Of a stretch of DNA of 64,000 bases, positions 16,124-25,510 are shown piece by piece. The notes beneath the pieces were generated by a model, which searched no databases, was not told where the DNA came from, and saw only the letters and a list, made by a program, of their open reading frames with translations. How positions within the stretch are numbered: the first letter of the stretch is position 1; every line of letters begins with the position of its first letter. Origin of the DNA: Marinobacter nanhaiticus D15-8W (GTDB taxonomy: Bacteria > Pseudomonadota > Gammaproteobacteria > Pseudomonadales > Oleiphilaceae); NCBI RefSeq assembly GCF_036511935.1, contig NZ_AP028878.1, positions 558,001-622,000 of the forward strand. The letters run 5' to 3'. Both the position numbers and the translations under genes were made by a program.

Positions 16124-16514
16124 GGTTTTTTCCGGAACGGGTTGAGAGGCGCATTTTGGACACAGTCACGAACGGGCATCAATATGTGGCGTGACTCAAT
16201 ATGTAACGCTGGGTGTCAGATGAGGGCAAGTTGATACAGAGCGTCCCAGGGTGCGGAATCCCGTTATCGTGCAGTGCTGGCTCATAAGCGCCTGCTGGTT
16301 GTTTGGGAAGTTGTATTGAGCTATACGCTGGGTATTCCGTTAGGCTCATCCCATAAGCCGGGGGGATGGTCCGAGCGTGTCGAACGCGTACCCGGTGATT
16401 ATGCTTTGATGAAAGCCCAGGCTGTTCTACGGTGGCCTCTACTTGAGGGAAAAGGCGCCAGGCTGAGAGGCTATCGAAGTAGCGTTCGGCCGCCGCCATT
16501 GCCAACGGAGAACC
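16124..16514. promoter_or_regulatory. Divergent intergenic region upstream of phoX
   Basis: No gene seen. A direct repeat TCAATATGT occurs at 16179-16187 and 16196-16204, 17 bp apart, near the start of the minus-strand gene; it could be a paired regulator site. No convincing Pho box was found upstream of phoX. A string resembling part of a TPP riboswitch (GGCTGAGAGG near 16463) lacks the rest of that structure. Confidence 0.35.
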
Positions 16515-18527
16515 ATGATGAGCCTGCTAGACCCGAACAGCCCGTCTGACGAGGACTTCCATCAGGCGATCGAGCGAATTGACGATACGCCCCGCAATGC
16601 CAGCGCGGCACTCAATCTGGGTCAAGTGGTTGACCATTCCCGCCGGCGTGTTCTCAAGGGCGGTCTGGGCGCTGCTATAGGGTTTTTCTGTATGGGCGGC
16701 TTGCCGGGTGTTCGAGCAGCGGAAGACTCGATCACGATGCTGTTCGCAGGGGTGAAGGATGGCTCCATCGGCTTTAAGCCCTTGCCCCCCATGCTGGACC
16801 CGAATTTCGACAGCGTGCAGGTGCCGGAAGGCTATCGTGTGGAGCGCTTTTTCTCCTGGGGCGATCCGGTCGTCAAGGGTGCGCCTGAATGGGCTCCCGA
16901 CGCTTCCGATAATTGGGAGGCGCAGAACACGCAAGCTGGGCAGAACCATGACGGAATGGCCTACTTCCCGTTTCCCGATGCACCCAATGCCCATGGTCTG
17001 CTGGTGGTCAATCACGAATACATCAACCCCACTCTCCATAGCGATGGTTTCACCGCAATGCGGGCCGAGGGCGGCGGGATTACCCGCCCCGAGGCGCAGG
17101 TCAGGAAAGAGCAGGCGGCCCACGGCGTCAGCGTGATTGAGGTGCGCCGTGACAAGGCCGGTCACTGGCGGCAGGTGAAGGATTCTCCCTATGGTCGTCG
17201 CATTACCGCTAGTACGCCGATGGCGATCAGTGGCCCGATGCGCGGTGCAGACAGCATGAAGACGGCAAGCGATCCTGGCGGAGAGACCATTCTCGGAACG
17301 ATCAACAACTGTTCCATGGGGGTGACCCCCTGGGGTACCTACCTGACCTGTGAAGAGAACTGGTCAAACTATTTCGTTAACCGGGACAGGGTGGATCACG
17401 AGAGCCGGGCCAGTCATAAGCGTTACGGCGTCGGGACTGGCAACAACAGCGAGATTTACGCCTGGGAAGCCGTGGACACGCGCTTCGATGCCACGCCGGT
17501 GAACGACCAACCGCAGCAGGGCCACGTCAACGAGCCCAACCGCTTCGGCTGGGTGGTGGAGATCGATCCATTTGACCCGCAAAGCCAGCCACGCAAGTGC
17601 ACAGCCATGGGCCGGCTGATACGCGAGTGTGCCACGGTGGCGGTCGATGACGATGGCACGATGGCGGTCTATTCCGGCGACGATACCCGGGGCGAGTATG
17701 TCTACAAGTATGTGCCCGCCGGCCGTTATCGGGATGGCGACAAGGCAGGTAATGACAAGCTGCTCGATGAGGGCACGCTGTATGTTGCCGTCTTCCGCGA
17801 AGATGGCAGCGGCGATTGGCGGGCGCTGCAGCAGGGCAATGGCGGTTTGACGGCCCAAAACGGGTTCGTCACGCAACAGGATGTGCTGGTCAACGCCCGC
17901 GCTGCGGCAGATGTATTGGGCGCGACGCCCATGGACCGACCGGAGTGGGTGGCCGTTCATCCGCATTCCAAGGATGTCTACGTCACCCTCACCAACAACA
18001 AGCACCGCGGCAGCAAGCCGGATCAGCCAGTCAATGCCGCCAACCCCCGGCCCAACAATCTGCACGGCCAGATCCTTCGCTGGCGGGAAAATGGCGGTCG
18101 GCTGGACGCCACTGGCTTTACCTGGGAGATCTTCCTGTTGGCCGGCGACAGGCCCAGCGCGGACAGTCCCGATAACCTGACCGGCACTATAGACGGGGAT
18201 ATCTTTTCTTCACCGGACGGTCTCTGGTTCGATCCCCAGGGCCGGCTATGGATCCAGACCGACTACAGTGATGCCGATCCCGAAAATGCCCAAATGGGCA
18301 CCAACCAGATGCTCTGTGCCGACCCGGCGACGCGAGAGGTCAAACGCTTCCTGGTCGGTCCGCGCGGATGCGAGGTCTCCGGCGTGACGACGACCCCGGA
18401 CGGGCGTGCCATGTGGGTCAATATTCAACATCCCGGCGGCAGCTTCCCGGCTTCCGATGGCAAGACCCGGCCGAGGTCGTCGACGATGCTGGTGACCAAG
18501 GACGATGGTGGGGTGATTGGCAGTTGA
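16515..18527 (+). CDS. phoX: PhoX-family (DUF839) alkaline phosphatase-like protein
   Basis: A 670-residue exported enzyme of the PhoX family, Ca2+/Fe-dependent phosphatases that release phosphate from organic esters in the periplasm. A Tat signal is visible: 'SRRRVLKGG' about residues 42-50 followed by a hydrophobic stretch and 'GVRAAED'. Family landmarks include 'LLVVNHEYINP', 'MGVTPWGTYLTCEENWSNYF', 'ATVAVDDDGTMAVYSGDD', 'MDRPEWVAVHP' and 'SPDGLWFDPQGRLWIQTD'. Length is typical. Two adjacent ATGs (16515, 16518) share one ribosome-binding site. With the PhnD-like gene it suggests an organism adapted to low phosphate. Enzyme activity on phosphomonoesters is inferred from the family. Confidence 0.87.
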   Translation: MMSLLDPNSPSDEDFHQAIERIDDTPRNASAALNLGQVVDHSRRRVLKGGLGAAIGFFCMGGLPGVRAAEDSITMLFAGVKDGSIGFKPLPPMLDPNFDSVQVPEGYRVERFFSWGDPVVKGAPEWAPDASDNWEAQNTQAGQNHDGMAYFPFPDAPNAHGLLVVNHEYINPTLHSDGFTAMRAEGGGITRPEAQVRKEQAAHGVSVIEVRRDKAGHWRQVKDSPYGRRITASTPMAISGPMRGADSMKTASDPGGETILGTINNCSMGVTPWGTYLTCEENWSNYFVNRDRVDHESRASHKRYGVGTGNNSEIYAWEAVDTRFDATPVNDQPQQGHVNEPNRFGWVVEIDPFDPQSQPRKCTAMGRLIRECATVAVDDDGTMAVYSGDDTRGEYVYKYVPAGRYRDGDKAGNDKLLDEGTLYVAVFREDGSGDWRALQQGNGGLTAQNGFVTQQDVLVNARAAADVLGATPMDRPEWVAVHPHSKDVYVTLTNNKHRGSKPDQPVNAANPRPNNLHGQILRWRENGGRLDATGFTWEIFLLAGDRPSADSPDNLTGTIDGDIFSSPDGLWFDPQGRLWIQTDYSDADPENAQMGTNQMLCADPATREVKRFLVGPRGCEVSGVTTTPDGRAMWVNIQHPGGSFPASDGKTRPRSSTMLVTKDDGGVIGS

Positions 18528-18580
18528 GCTTTGCCGTTTGGATCGTTAAGTCGAAAGCGTCGTGGGCTGGCTCCGTCCAG

Positions 18581-18940
18581 TGTAGCCGAAGTCTTTAGCT
18601 TCGGAGCGGGCGAGAGCCTGCCGGAGGTCAGGTGCCACTCTAAGAGCCAGGGCAGGCCGTTGGCCTGCTCGGAAGCTGAAGAGGGTGTTATAAAAGGGCC
18701 CGTACTCCAAAAGTACCATCATAGACTCCCTCTCCCCTTCGCGGGAGAGGGCCGGGGAGAGGGGGTAGCGCCGTCAGGCGCTCATCGTTGCCAGAGCCGA
18801 CTTCGAGCGAGGCTTTGCCTCGTCCCCCTCTCTCCAAACCTCTCTCCAAACCTCTCTCCCGCGAGGGGAGAGAGGCTTAAAGCCGCAAGCTTTTGCAACA
18901 CCCTCTAAAGCATCCGCTACATTCTCGGAGTTGCCTGGTC
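18581..18940. repeat. Copy D of the structured repeat, rearranged and interrupted
   Basis: Two half-units related to copies A and B: TGTAGCCGAAGTCTTTAGCT at 18581 onward in copy-B orientation, and GGGCAGGCCGTTGGCCTGCT with CGGAAGCTGAA in copy-A orientation at about 18649-18680. The second is broken after GAAGCTGA by a 227-bp insert (18680-18906) and resumes with AAGCATCCGCTACATTCT at 18908. Rejoining the flanks restores the expected GAAGCTGAAGCATCnGCTAC sequence seen in copy B. Confidence 0.65.
18680..18906. mobile_element. Candidate MITE-like element inserted in repeat copy D
   Basis: The 227-bp insert begins AGAGGGTGTTATAAAAG and ends CTTTTGCAACACCCTCT; the reverse complement of the end matches the start at 15 of 17 positions. 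It contains the GC-rich CTCCCTCTCCCCTTCGCGGG / GGGGAGAGGG type sequences and a duplicated CTCTCCAAAC, but no ORF of note. Target-site duplication is not clear (at most 2-3 bases). It resembles a non-autonomous element, moved by a transposase encoded elsewhere. Confidence 0.55.
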
Positions 18941-18957
18941 CAGCGCATTGCGGGCAC

Positions 18958-18995
18958 AAAAAAAGCCCGGTCAGGTTTCCCCGACCGGGCTTCTT
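18958..18995 (-). terminator. Intrinsic terminator of the isocitrate dehydrogenase gene
   Basis: On the minus strand: AAGCCCGGTC, a 10-nt loop, GACCGGGCTT and then a run of T's. The stem is perfect over 10 bp and lies about 20 bp after the stop codon. Confidence 0.9.
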
Positions 18996-19011
18996 TACTT
19001 ACGGGCAGCGA

Positions 19012-21261
19012 TCAAGAGTTCTTGGCCGCTTCCCGTGCTTTGTCGAGAATGCCGTTCAGCGTCTCGCTGGGCTGCATGATCTTGCAGACCTTGTCCGCCG
19101 GCGGATGGTAGTAGCCGCCGATGTCCGCCGGATGGCCCTGGATAACGCTCATCTCTTCCAGGATCTTGTCCTTGTTAGCTTCCAGCTCCTTGGACAGGTT
19201 GGCGAAGAAGTCGCGCAGCTTCGGGTCCTCGTCCTGCTTGGACAGCTCTTCCGCCCAGTAGCGTGCCAGGTGGAAATGGCTGCCCCGGTTGTCCAGCTCG
19301 CCGGTAACGCGGGACGGGGACTGGTTGTTCTCCAGCAGGCGCTCGGTGGCCTTGTCCAGGGTCTGGCCCAGCAGGCGGGCGCGAGCGTTGTCTTCCTTCT
19401 CGCCCAGCTCATCCAGGGATACTGCGATGGCCAAGAACTCGCCCAAGGAGTCCCAGCGCAGGTGGTTCTCTTCAAGCAGCTGTTGCACGTGCTTGGGCGC
19501 TGAACCGCCGGCACCGGTCTCGTACAGACCGCCACCGTTGAGCAGCGGAACGATGGACAGCATCTTGGCGCTGGTACCCAGCTCCAGGATCGGGAACAGG
19601 TCGGTGAGGTAGTCACGCAGTACGTTGCCGGTCACTGAGATGGTGTCGAGGCCGCGAATCAGGCGTTCCATGGTCCAGCGGATGGCGCGGACCGGAGACA
19701 TGATGCGGATATCCAGGCCTTCGGTGTCGTGCTCTTCCAGGTAGGTCTTGACCTTCTTGATCAGCTGCACGTCGTGGGGACGCTCGTCGTCCAGCCAGAA
19801 GACGGCCGGCATGCCGGTCGCGCGGGCGCGGTTGACGGCCAGCTTGACCCAGTCGCGGATCGGCAGGTCCTTGGTCTGGCAGGCACGCCAGATGTCGCCT
19901 TTCTCGACCTTGTGCTCGGTCAAAACCTTGCCGTCGGCATCGACGATACGGATAACGCCGTCCTCGGGGATTTCAAAGGTCTTGTCGTGTGAACCGTATT
20001 CTTCGGCCTTCTGAGCCATCAGGCCCACGTTCGGCACGGTACCCATCTTGGTCGGGTCGAAGGCGCCGTGAGTCTTACAGAAGTTGATCGCTTCCTGATA
20101 GATGGTGGCGTAGGTGGACTCCGGCATGACGGCCTTGGTGTCCTTCAATTTGCCGTCGCGGGCCCACATCTTGCCGGAGTTACGGATCATGGCTGGCATG
20201 GAGGCGTCGACAATGACGTCGCTCGGTACGTGCAGGTTGGTGATGCCCTTGACGGAATCAACCATAGCGATTTCAGGCCGGTGCTCGTAGCAGGCGTGCA
20301 GGGATTCCTGAATTTCTTCCTGCTTGGATTCCGGCAGTTGCTTGATCTTCTCGATAACGGACGAGAGGCCGTTGTTCGGGTTGACGCCGATTTCATTGAA
20401 CAGGTCGCCATACTTTTCGAACAGGTCCTTGTAGAAGATCTTCACCGCATGCCCGAACACGATCGGGTGGGAGATCTTCATCATGGTGGCCTTCACGTGC
20501 AGCGAGAACATGACACCGGTGTTCTGGCAGTCCTCGATCGCCTCGTCGAAAAACTTGCGTAGAGCCTTGCAGCTCATGAACATGCCATCGACCACTTCGC
20601 CTTCCTGCAGCGCCAGGTCCGACTTGAGTACCGTCTGCTCACCCTTGCCGTTCTCGAAGACGATGTTGGCGGTGGTGGCCTTGTCCAGGGTCAGCGACTG
20701 TTCGCTGGAGTAGAAGTCGCCGCCACGCATGTGGGCGACGTGGGTGCGCGAGGCCGGGCTCCATTCGCCCATGCTATGCGGGTATTTGCGGGCGAACGCC
20801 TTGACTGCGGCCGGGGCTCGGCGGTCGGAGTTGCCTTCGCGCAGGACCGGGTTGACGGCGCTGCCGAGGACCTTCGCGTAGCGGGCCTTGGCGTCCTTCT
20901 CCTCGTCGGTCTCCGGGTTCTCCTTGTACTCGGGAACCTTGTAACCCTGCTTGTTCAGCTCCTTGATGGCTGCGCGCAGTTGCGGAATGGAGGCACTGAT
21001 ATTCGGCAACTTGATGATGTTTGCGTGCGGGTTGCTGGTGTATTCACCGAGTTCGGCGAGATGGTCCGGTACCTTCTGGTCGTCGTTCAGGTAATCCGGG
21101 AATGCCGCGAGGATACGGGCTGCCAGGGAAATGTCGCTGGTTTCGAATTCAATGCCCGCCGGGGCTGCAAAGGTCTCCAGTATCGGCAGGAGAGAACGGG
21201 TTGCCAGCGCAGGGGCTTCGTCAGTCAGCGTATAGATGATTTTGGATTTGGATGCAGTCAT
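19012..21261 (-). CDS. icd: Monomeric NADP-dependent isocitrate dehydrogenase
   Basis: A 749-residue monomeric-type isocitrate dehydrogenase, converting isocitrate and NADP+ to 2-oxoglutarate and CO2 in the TCA cycle. Recognisable blocks are '[19 protein letters not shown]' at the N-terminus, '[19 protein letters not shown]', '[20 protein letters not shown]', '[20 protein letters not shown]', '[20 protein letters not shown]', '[11 protein letters not shown]' and '[20 protein letters not shown]'. Length is typical of the family, which is unrelated in length to the 45-kDa dimeric enzyme. It is monocistronic, with a strong terminator and an 828-bp region upstream. Confidence 0.97.
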   Translation of the reverse strand: MTASKSKIIYTLTDEAPALATRSLLPILETFAAPAGIEFETSDISLAARILAAFPDYLNDDQKVPDHLAELGEYTSNPHANIIKLPNISASIPQLRAAIKELNKQGYKVPEYKENPETDEEKDAKARYAKVLGSAVNPVLREGNSDRRAPAAVKAFARKYPHSMGEWSPASRTHVAHMRGGDFYSSEQSLTLDKATTANIVFENGKGEQTVLKSDLALQEGEVVDGMFMSCKALRKFFDEAIEDCQNTGVMFSLHVKATMMKISHPIVFGHAVKIFYKDLFEKYGDLFNEIGVNPNNGLSSVIEKIKQLPESKQEEIQESLHACYEHRPEIAMVDSVKGITNLHVPSDVIVDASMPAMIRNSGKMWARDGKLKDTKAVMPESTYATIYQEAINFCKTHGAFDPTKMGTVPNVGLMAQKAEEYGSHDKTFEIPEDGVIRIVDADGKVLTEHKVEKGDIWRACQTKDLPIRDWVKLAVNRARATGMPAVFWLDDERPHDVQLIKKVKTYLEEHDTEGLDIRIMSPVRAIRWTMERLIRGLDTISVTGNVLRDYLTDLFPILELGTSAKMLSIVPLLNGGGLYETGAGGSAPKHVQQLLEENHLRWDSLGEFLAIAVSLDELGEKEDNARARLLGQTLDKATERLLENNQSPSRVTGELDNRGSHFHLARYWAEELSKQDEDPKLRDFFANLSKELEANKDKILEEMSVIQGHPADIGGYYHPPADKVCKIMQPSETLNGILDKAREAAKNS

Positions 21262-22089
21262 TTGTCGTCTTCAGGTCGTCGTTGTGGATCAGGACGGATG
21301 GTTCAGATGCCGCCTTTTGGGCCGCATCCCGTGATAGCACTCAAGATAGAGAATCGTGCTACAGGTCGTGCTAAGGATAGTCGTACCAAGGAACCGCTGA
21401 AAAAGTCCTGGAGAACGGACGCCGTCAGGGCGTTTTCAGAGACTCCCTAAAAAGACCACCCCCATTGGTACCATATTCGCCGTCGATTTGTTCACTTTTG
21501 GCTGGATCTAGTAGCCAAACGTATATGTAGGCAATGGCGTCACAAATAGCAAGACGCTTTGCCACATCGGGTCATCGTGCCCGTCGGGATTACGTCCCTG
21601 TAGTCAGCGTTCGCTTTCGTCGCGATGGTCTGCAGGACGCTGGTGTTGCCAGACAACCGCTTTGTGAGACCTATGTGCCGCTGAGCGATACGCTGCGAAG
21701 CGATGATACTGCGAGTCAGCCGTGGAACTACCCGATTGCAGTAGCGCGGCTGCAGGAGAGGGGTGCGGTAGCCGACATTGGCGATCGCGACCCGAACCTA
21801 TTGTAGCTAAAAACAAAAGTACGTGGGCGGCCGTCCGATAAATTGCCGCCATAGCCTTTGCCCGGATCAACCTCTGCTACGCTCAATGGGTGGGGTTGTA
21901 CCCATTGCGCTTTTCCTTGTGTATGGGGTTCCACCCATTTGGGGGGTGATCCCAGGATCGGCACAGATGCGGGATCAGTCATGTTGCGGTTTTTACGGAC
22001 CTGGCCCGCTGCTTGCTCACAGGTTTCGAGTCTAGCGCCTTCGAAGGCTAATAAGCAGACAACAAAGACAAAGAAAGGGAGCACAACTA
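21262..22089. other. Long divergent intergenic region between icd and the TAXI TRAP operon
   Basis: No convincing gene; short frames here have no family resemblance. It holds the icd promoter region, an imperfect inverted repeat CTGAAAAAGTCC (21397-21408) / GGGCGTTTTCAG (21428-21439), and a perfect 8-bp hairpin CAATGGGT / ACCCATTG at 21884-21907. A related ATGGG/CCCAT pair follows at about 21923-21938. A sigma-54 promoter lies at 22002-22017. The ATGGGT repeats upstream of the sigma-54 site are candidates for activator binding by the DctD-like regulator encoded downstream. Confidence 0.45.
22002..22017 (+). promoter_or_regulatory. Sigma-54 promoter of the TAXI TRAP operon
   Basis: TGGCCCGCTGCTTGCT matches the -24/-12 pattern TGGCAC-N5-TTGCA/T, with GG and GC separated by exactly 10 bases. 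It is 72 bp from the SBP start codon. The response regulator encoded downstream is an NtrC-type activator with an intact GAFTGA loop, which requires sigma-54, so site and activator fit each other. Confidence 0.75.
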
Positions 22090-23070
22090 ATGATGAAAGC
22101 CCAATCCCTCATGGCGGCTGCGTTCGCCTCAACCCTGATCGTTTCCGGTTCCGTTTCCGCCCAGGATCGTTCCGACTGGCCGGAAAGCTTCACCGTCGGC
22201 ACCGCCAGTCAGGGCGGCACCTACTTCGCCTATGGTTCTGGCTGGGCCAATTTCGTTGCTGAAAACCTGGGCGTGTCCGGCGGTGCGGAAATCACCGGCG
22301 GCCCGATGCAGAACATGGCCCTGGTTCACACTGGTGACCTGAAGTTCGGCCTGACGACCCTCGGCCCTGCGCGCGAGTCCATCGATGGCAACAGTCCGCT
22401 GGCTCCGGGTATGAAGATGGACAACGTCTGTGCCATGTTCCCGATGTACCAGACGCCGTTCTCTGTAACCGCCCTTGCTGATTCCGGTATCGAATCCATC
22501 TCCGATATTCCTGACGGCGCCAAGATCGGCTTCGGTCCGGCGGGCTCCACCTCCGATACCTACTTCCCGAAAATGATGGATACCCTGGGTGTGGAATACG
22601 AGCGCCGTAACGGCAGCTGGGCAGACCTGGGCACTCAGCTCCAGGACGGCCTGATCGATGTCGTCGCCTTCGCGGCCGGTATCCCCATTCCGGCGGTTAG
22701 CCAGCTGGAAGTCCAGACCGACGTCAACATCATTGGCCTGACCGACGCGGAAGCCGAGAAGATCATCAACAGCTTCCCGGTCTCCGAGTTCATCATTCCG
22801 GCCAGCACCTACAAGTCGCTTGAAGAGGACTCCCGTGTTGTCTCCATGTGGAACTTCTCCATCGCCAACTGCGATGTGTCTGAAGATTTCGTCTACGAGA
22901 TGACCAAGCTGACGATGGAAAACAACGACAAGATGGTTGGTATCCACAAGGCAGCCAAGTCTTCCGTTCCCGAGAACTACAGCAAGAACAACGTTCTGCC
23001 CTGGCATCCGGGTGCGGCTCGCTGGTTCAACGAGAACGGCTTCAAGATCGAAGACAGCCAGATCAAGTAA
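22090..23070 (+). CDS. TAXI-family TRAP transporter solute-binding protein
   Basis: A 326-residue periplasmic receptor. Signal peptide about residues 1-25 (ending 'SGSVSAQD'). The TAXI family opening 'FTVGTASQGGTYFAYGSGWA' is followed by 'EITGGPMQNMALVHTGDLKF' and 'GAKIGFGPAGSTSDTYFPKM'. TAXI receptors act with a fused 4TM-12TM permease, which is the next gene; some members bind glutamate/glutamine or C4/C5 dicarboxylates. A good ribosome-binding site (AGGGAGC) and a sigma-54 promoter precede it. Confidence 0.93.
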   Translation: MMKAQSLMAAAFASTLIVSGSVSAQDRSDWPESFTVGTASQGGTYFAYGSGWANFVAENLGVSGGAEITGGPMQNMALVHTGDLKFGLTTLGPARESIDGNSPLAPGMKMDNVCAMFPMYQTPFSVTALADSGIESISDIPDGAKIGFGPAGSTSDTYFPKMMDTLGVEYERRNGSWADLGTQLQDGLIDVVAFAAGIPIPAVSQLEVQTDVNIIGLTDAEAEKIINSFPVSEFIIPASTYKSLEEDSRVVSMWNFSIANCDVSEDFVYEMTKLTMENNDKMVGIHKAAKSSVPENYSKNNVLPWHPGAARWFNENGFKIEDSQIK

Positions 23071-23190
23071 TCCTCACGCGATCTCGCCACTTTAGCCTAA
23101 ACAGAAGTAAGGGAGCCGGCCCCCGGCTCCCGTTCTGACCAATGGCCGGCGCCCTGCTGGCCAGAATCCTATTCGGGATCAGGGTGTACC

Positions 23191-25386
23191 ATGACTAGTG
23201 AAAACCATAAGCATGATCAGGCTCCGACCGTGACTGAGGACGAGGATCATATCCTTGCCCACGATGTTGACGAAGAGCCGGTCGAGTCCAATCGCCGACT
23301 GTTTACCGGTTGGGTGCTGCAGGCCGTTACGGCGATGGCCATTGCCTACTCGGCATTCCACCTTTACACATTGAACATTGCTCCGCTGGAGACCTGGTCG
23401 TTCCGTATCGTCCACGTCTGCGGCGCGCTGATTCTCGGCTTCACCCTATACGCCGGCGCCCGATTCGTATCTGAAACGGAAGGCGCCGCCCGTAACCGCT
23501 GGACGACATGGCTCTCCGTGGTGGCCCTGCTGCCGGCGCTTTACGCGCTGTACCAGACCTTCAACATCCACCAGATGATCAACGCCGGGACCATGCGTAT
23601 CCCGCCGGAAATCGAGACCTGGCATTTCGGCTGGCCCCTGCTGGCTGCGACCGGTCTGGGTATCGTCGTGAGCTGGTTCCATGTACGTGGACGTGCCGTC
23701 TTCAGCCTTCCTGACGTGGTGCTATCCATTTGTGCGGTCGCCAGTGCGGTCTACTTCCTTGAGGTGTACAACACCTCCATGCGTATGAGCACCGGTACCT
23801 CCTTCGCGCCAATCGGTATTTCTTTCGCCGCCATTGCCGGCACCGCACTGATCATGGAAATGACGCGCCGCGTGGCCGGGATGGCACTGGTGGTCATTGC
23901 CCTAGTGTTCCTCGCTTACGTGTTCGCTGGCCCCTATCTGCCAGGCTTCCTGGGTTATCCGGGCCTTTCCGTGCAGCGTTTCTTCAGTCAGGTATACACC
24001 GACGCGGGCGTGCTTGGTCCGACGACGGCGGTGTCCTCCACTTACATCATCCTGTTCATCATCTTTGCGGCATTCCTGCAGGCGTCGAAGGTGGGTGATT
24101 ACTTCGTCAACTTTGCCTTTGCTGCCGCCGGCCGTTCCCGTGGCGGTCCTGCCAAGGTGGCGATCTTTGCCTCCGGTCTGATGGGTATGATCAACGGCAC
24201 CAGTGCCGGTAACGTCGTGTCCACCGGTTCGCTGACGATCCCACTGATGAAGAAGGTGGGCTACAAGAAGCAGACCGCTGGCGCGGTTGAAGCCGCAGCC
24301 TCTACCGGTGGTCAGATCATGCCGCCGATCATGGGCGCGGGCGCGTTCATCATGGCAGAGATCACCGGTATCCCGTATACCGAGATTGCCATCGCGGCGA
24401 TCATCCCGGCCATCCTGTACTTTGCGTCGGTCTACTTCATGGTGGACTTCGAGGCGGCCCGCCTGGGCATGCGTGGTATGCGCCAGGACGAACTACCGCG
24501 CCTGGGTCGTCTGATCAAGCAGGTTTACCTGTTTATCCCCATCATCATCCTGATCTATGCGCTATTCATGGGTTACTCGGTGATCCGCGCCGGTACGCTA
24601 GCCACCGTTTCCGCGGCGGTCGTAAGCTGGATCTCGCCGAACAAGATGGGTATCCGGGCGATTCTCAGGGCGCTCGATCTGGCGGGGATCATGTCAATCC
24701 AGATCATCGTGGTCTGTGCCTGTGCGGGTGTCATTGTTGGTGTCATCTCGCTGACCGGTGTCGGCGCGCGTTTCTCCTCGCTGCTGTTGGGCGTGGCTGA
24801 GGCCAATCAGCTGCTGGCCCTGGTCTTCGCGATGTTTATCTCCATCCTGCTGGGCATGGGTATGCCGACCACGGCCGCCTACGCGGTTGCCGCGTCAGTC
24901 GTGGCGCCAGGTCTGGTGGAAATGGGGATAGAACCGCTGACGGCACACTTCTTCGTGTTCTACTTTGCGGTGGTTTCGGCGATCACACCGCCGGTGGCCC
25001 TGGCGTCCTATGCTGCAGCAGGCATATCCGGCGCCAATGCGATGGAAACGTCGGTGGCGTCGTTCCGCATTGGTCTGGCCGCCTTCGTGGTGCCGTTCAT
25101 GTTCTTCTACAACAGTGCACTGCTGATGGATGCCAGCGTCTGGCAGATCGCTCGCGCGCTCATCACCGCGACCTTCGGCGTCTACCTGCTTTCAGGTGGC
25201 GTGATCGGCTGGATCTTCCGCAGCACGGCGCCGTGGTTCACGCGCATCATCCTGATCGCAGCAGCCCTGCTGATGATCGAAGGTGGCCTCTATACCGACC
25301 TCGCGGGTATCGCTGTCGCGGTTGTGGTCTACCTGATGCAGAAACAGCGCGGACCCAGCCATGGCGAACCGGTTCGGGCCTCCTAA
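23191..25386 (+). CDS. TRAP transporter fused permease (4TM-12TM, TAXI type)
   Basis: A 731-residue inner-membrane protein combining the DctQ-like and DctM-like halves. An acidic cytoplasmic N-terminus (residues 1-40) is followed by about 16-17 TM helices. The DctM-like half has 'ASGLMGMINGTSAGNVVSTG', 'GAVEAAASTGGQIMPPIMGA', 'VGVISLTGVGARFSSLLLGV', 'LGMGMPTTAAYAVAASVVAP' and 'VVSAITPPVALASYAAAGIS'. It follows its TAXI receptor by 120 bp. It should couple Na+ or H+ influx to carboxylate uptake; the substrate is not evident. Confidence 0.95.
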   Translation: MTSENHKHDQAPTVTEDEDHILAHDVDEEPVESNRRLFTGWVLQAVTAMAIAYSAFHLYTLNIAPLETWSFRIVHVCGALILGFTLYAGARFVSETEGAARNRWTTWLSVVALLPALYALYQTFNIHQMINAGTMRIPPEIETWHFGWPLLAATGLGIVVSWFHVRGRAVFSLPDVVLSICAVASAVYFLEVYNTSMRMSTGTSFAPIGISFAAIAGTALIMEMTRRVAGMALVVIALVFLAYVFAGPYLPGFLGYPGLSVQRFFSQVYTDAGVLGPTTAVSSTYIILFIIFAAFLQASKVGDYFVNFAFAAAGRSRGGPAKVAIFASGLMGMINGTSAGNVVSTGSLTIPLMKKVGYKKQTAGAVEAAASTGGQIMPPIMGAGAFIMAEITGIPYTEIAIAAIIPAILYFASVYFMVDFEAARLGMRGMRQDELPRLGRLIKQVYLFIPIIILIYALFMGYSVIRAGTLATVSAAVVSWISPNKMGIRAILRALDLAGIMSIQIIVVCACAGVIVGVISLTGVGARFSSLLLGVAEANQLLALVFAMFISILLGMGMPTTAAYAVAASVVAPGLVEMGIEPLTAHFFVFYFAVVSAITPPVALASYAAAGISGANAMETSVASFRIGLAAFVVPFMFFYNSALLMDASVWQIARALITATFGVYLLSGGVIGWIFRSTAPWFTRIILIAAALLMIEGGLYTDLAGIAVAVVVYLMQKQRGPSHGEPVRAS

Positions 25387-25412
25387 ACCCGAAACCCGGT
25401 CGACGTGCGAAC

Positions 25413-25448
25413 GGAACAACCAGCCGGTTACATTCGGCTGGTTGTTCC
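25413..25448 (+). terminator. Hairpin terminator after the fused TRAP permease gene
   Basis: A perfect 14-bp stem, 25413-25426 with 25435-25448, and an 8-nt loop, followed by GCTTTCT. The T-run is short, so read-through into the histidine kinase gene is likely and the stem may act as an attenuator. Confidence 0.65.
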
Positions 25449-25510
25449 GCTTTCTCCGCAAGGTTAGGCTTGTTCCCCGTTATAACGACGTATTCCAGGA
25501 ACAAGCATCC

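Noticed and set aside
16459..16480. Sequence resembling the TPP riboswitch core (GGCGCCAGGCTGAGAGG) upstream of phoX
   Set aside because: The second conserved half (around CCTGATCTGG) is missing, and phoX has no link to thiamine.
21534..21870. Short frames in the icd-TRAP intergenic region as possible genes
   Set aside because: No ribosome-binding site, no resemblance to protein families, and they overlap on both strands.
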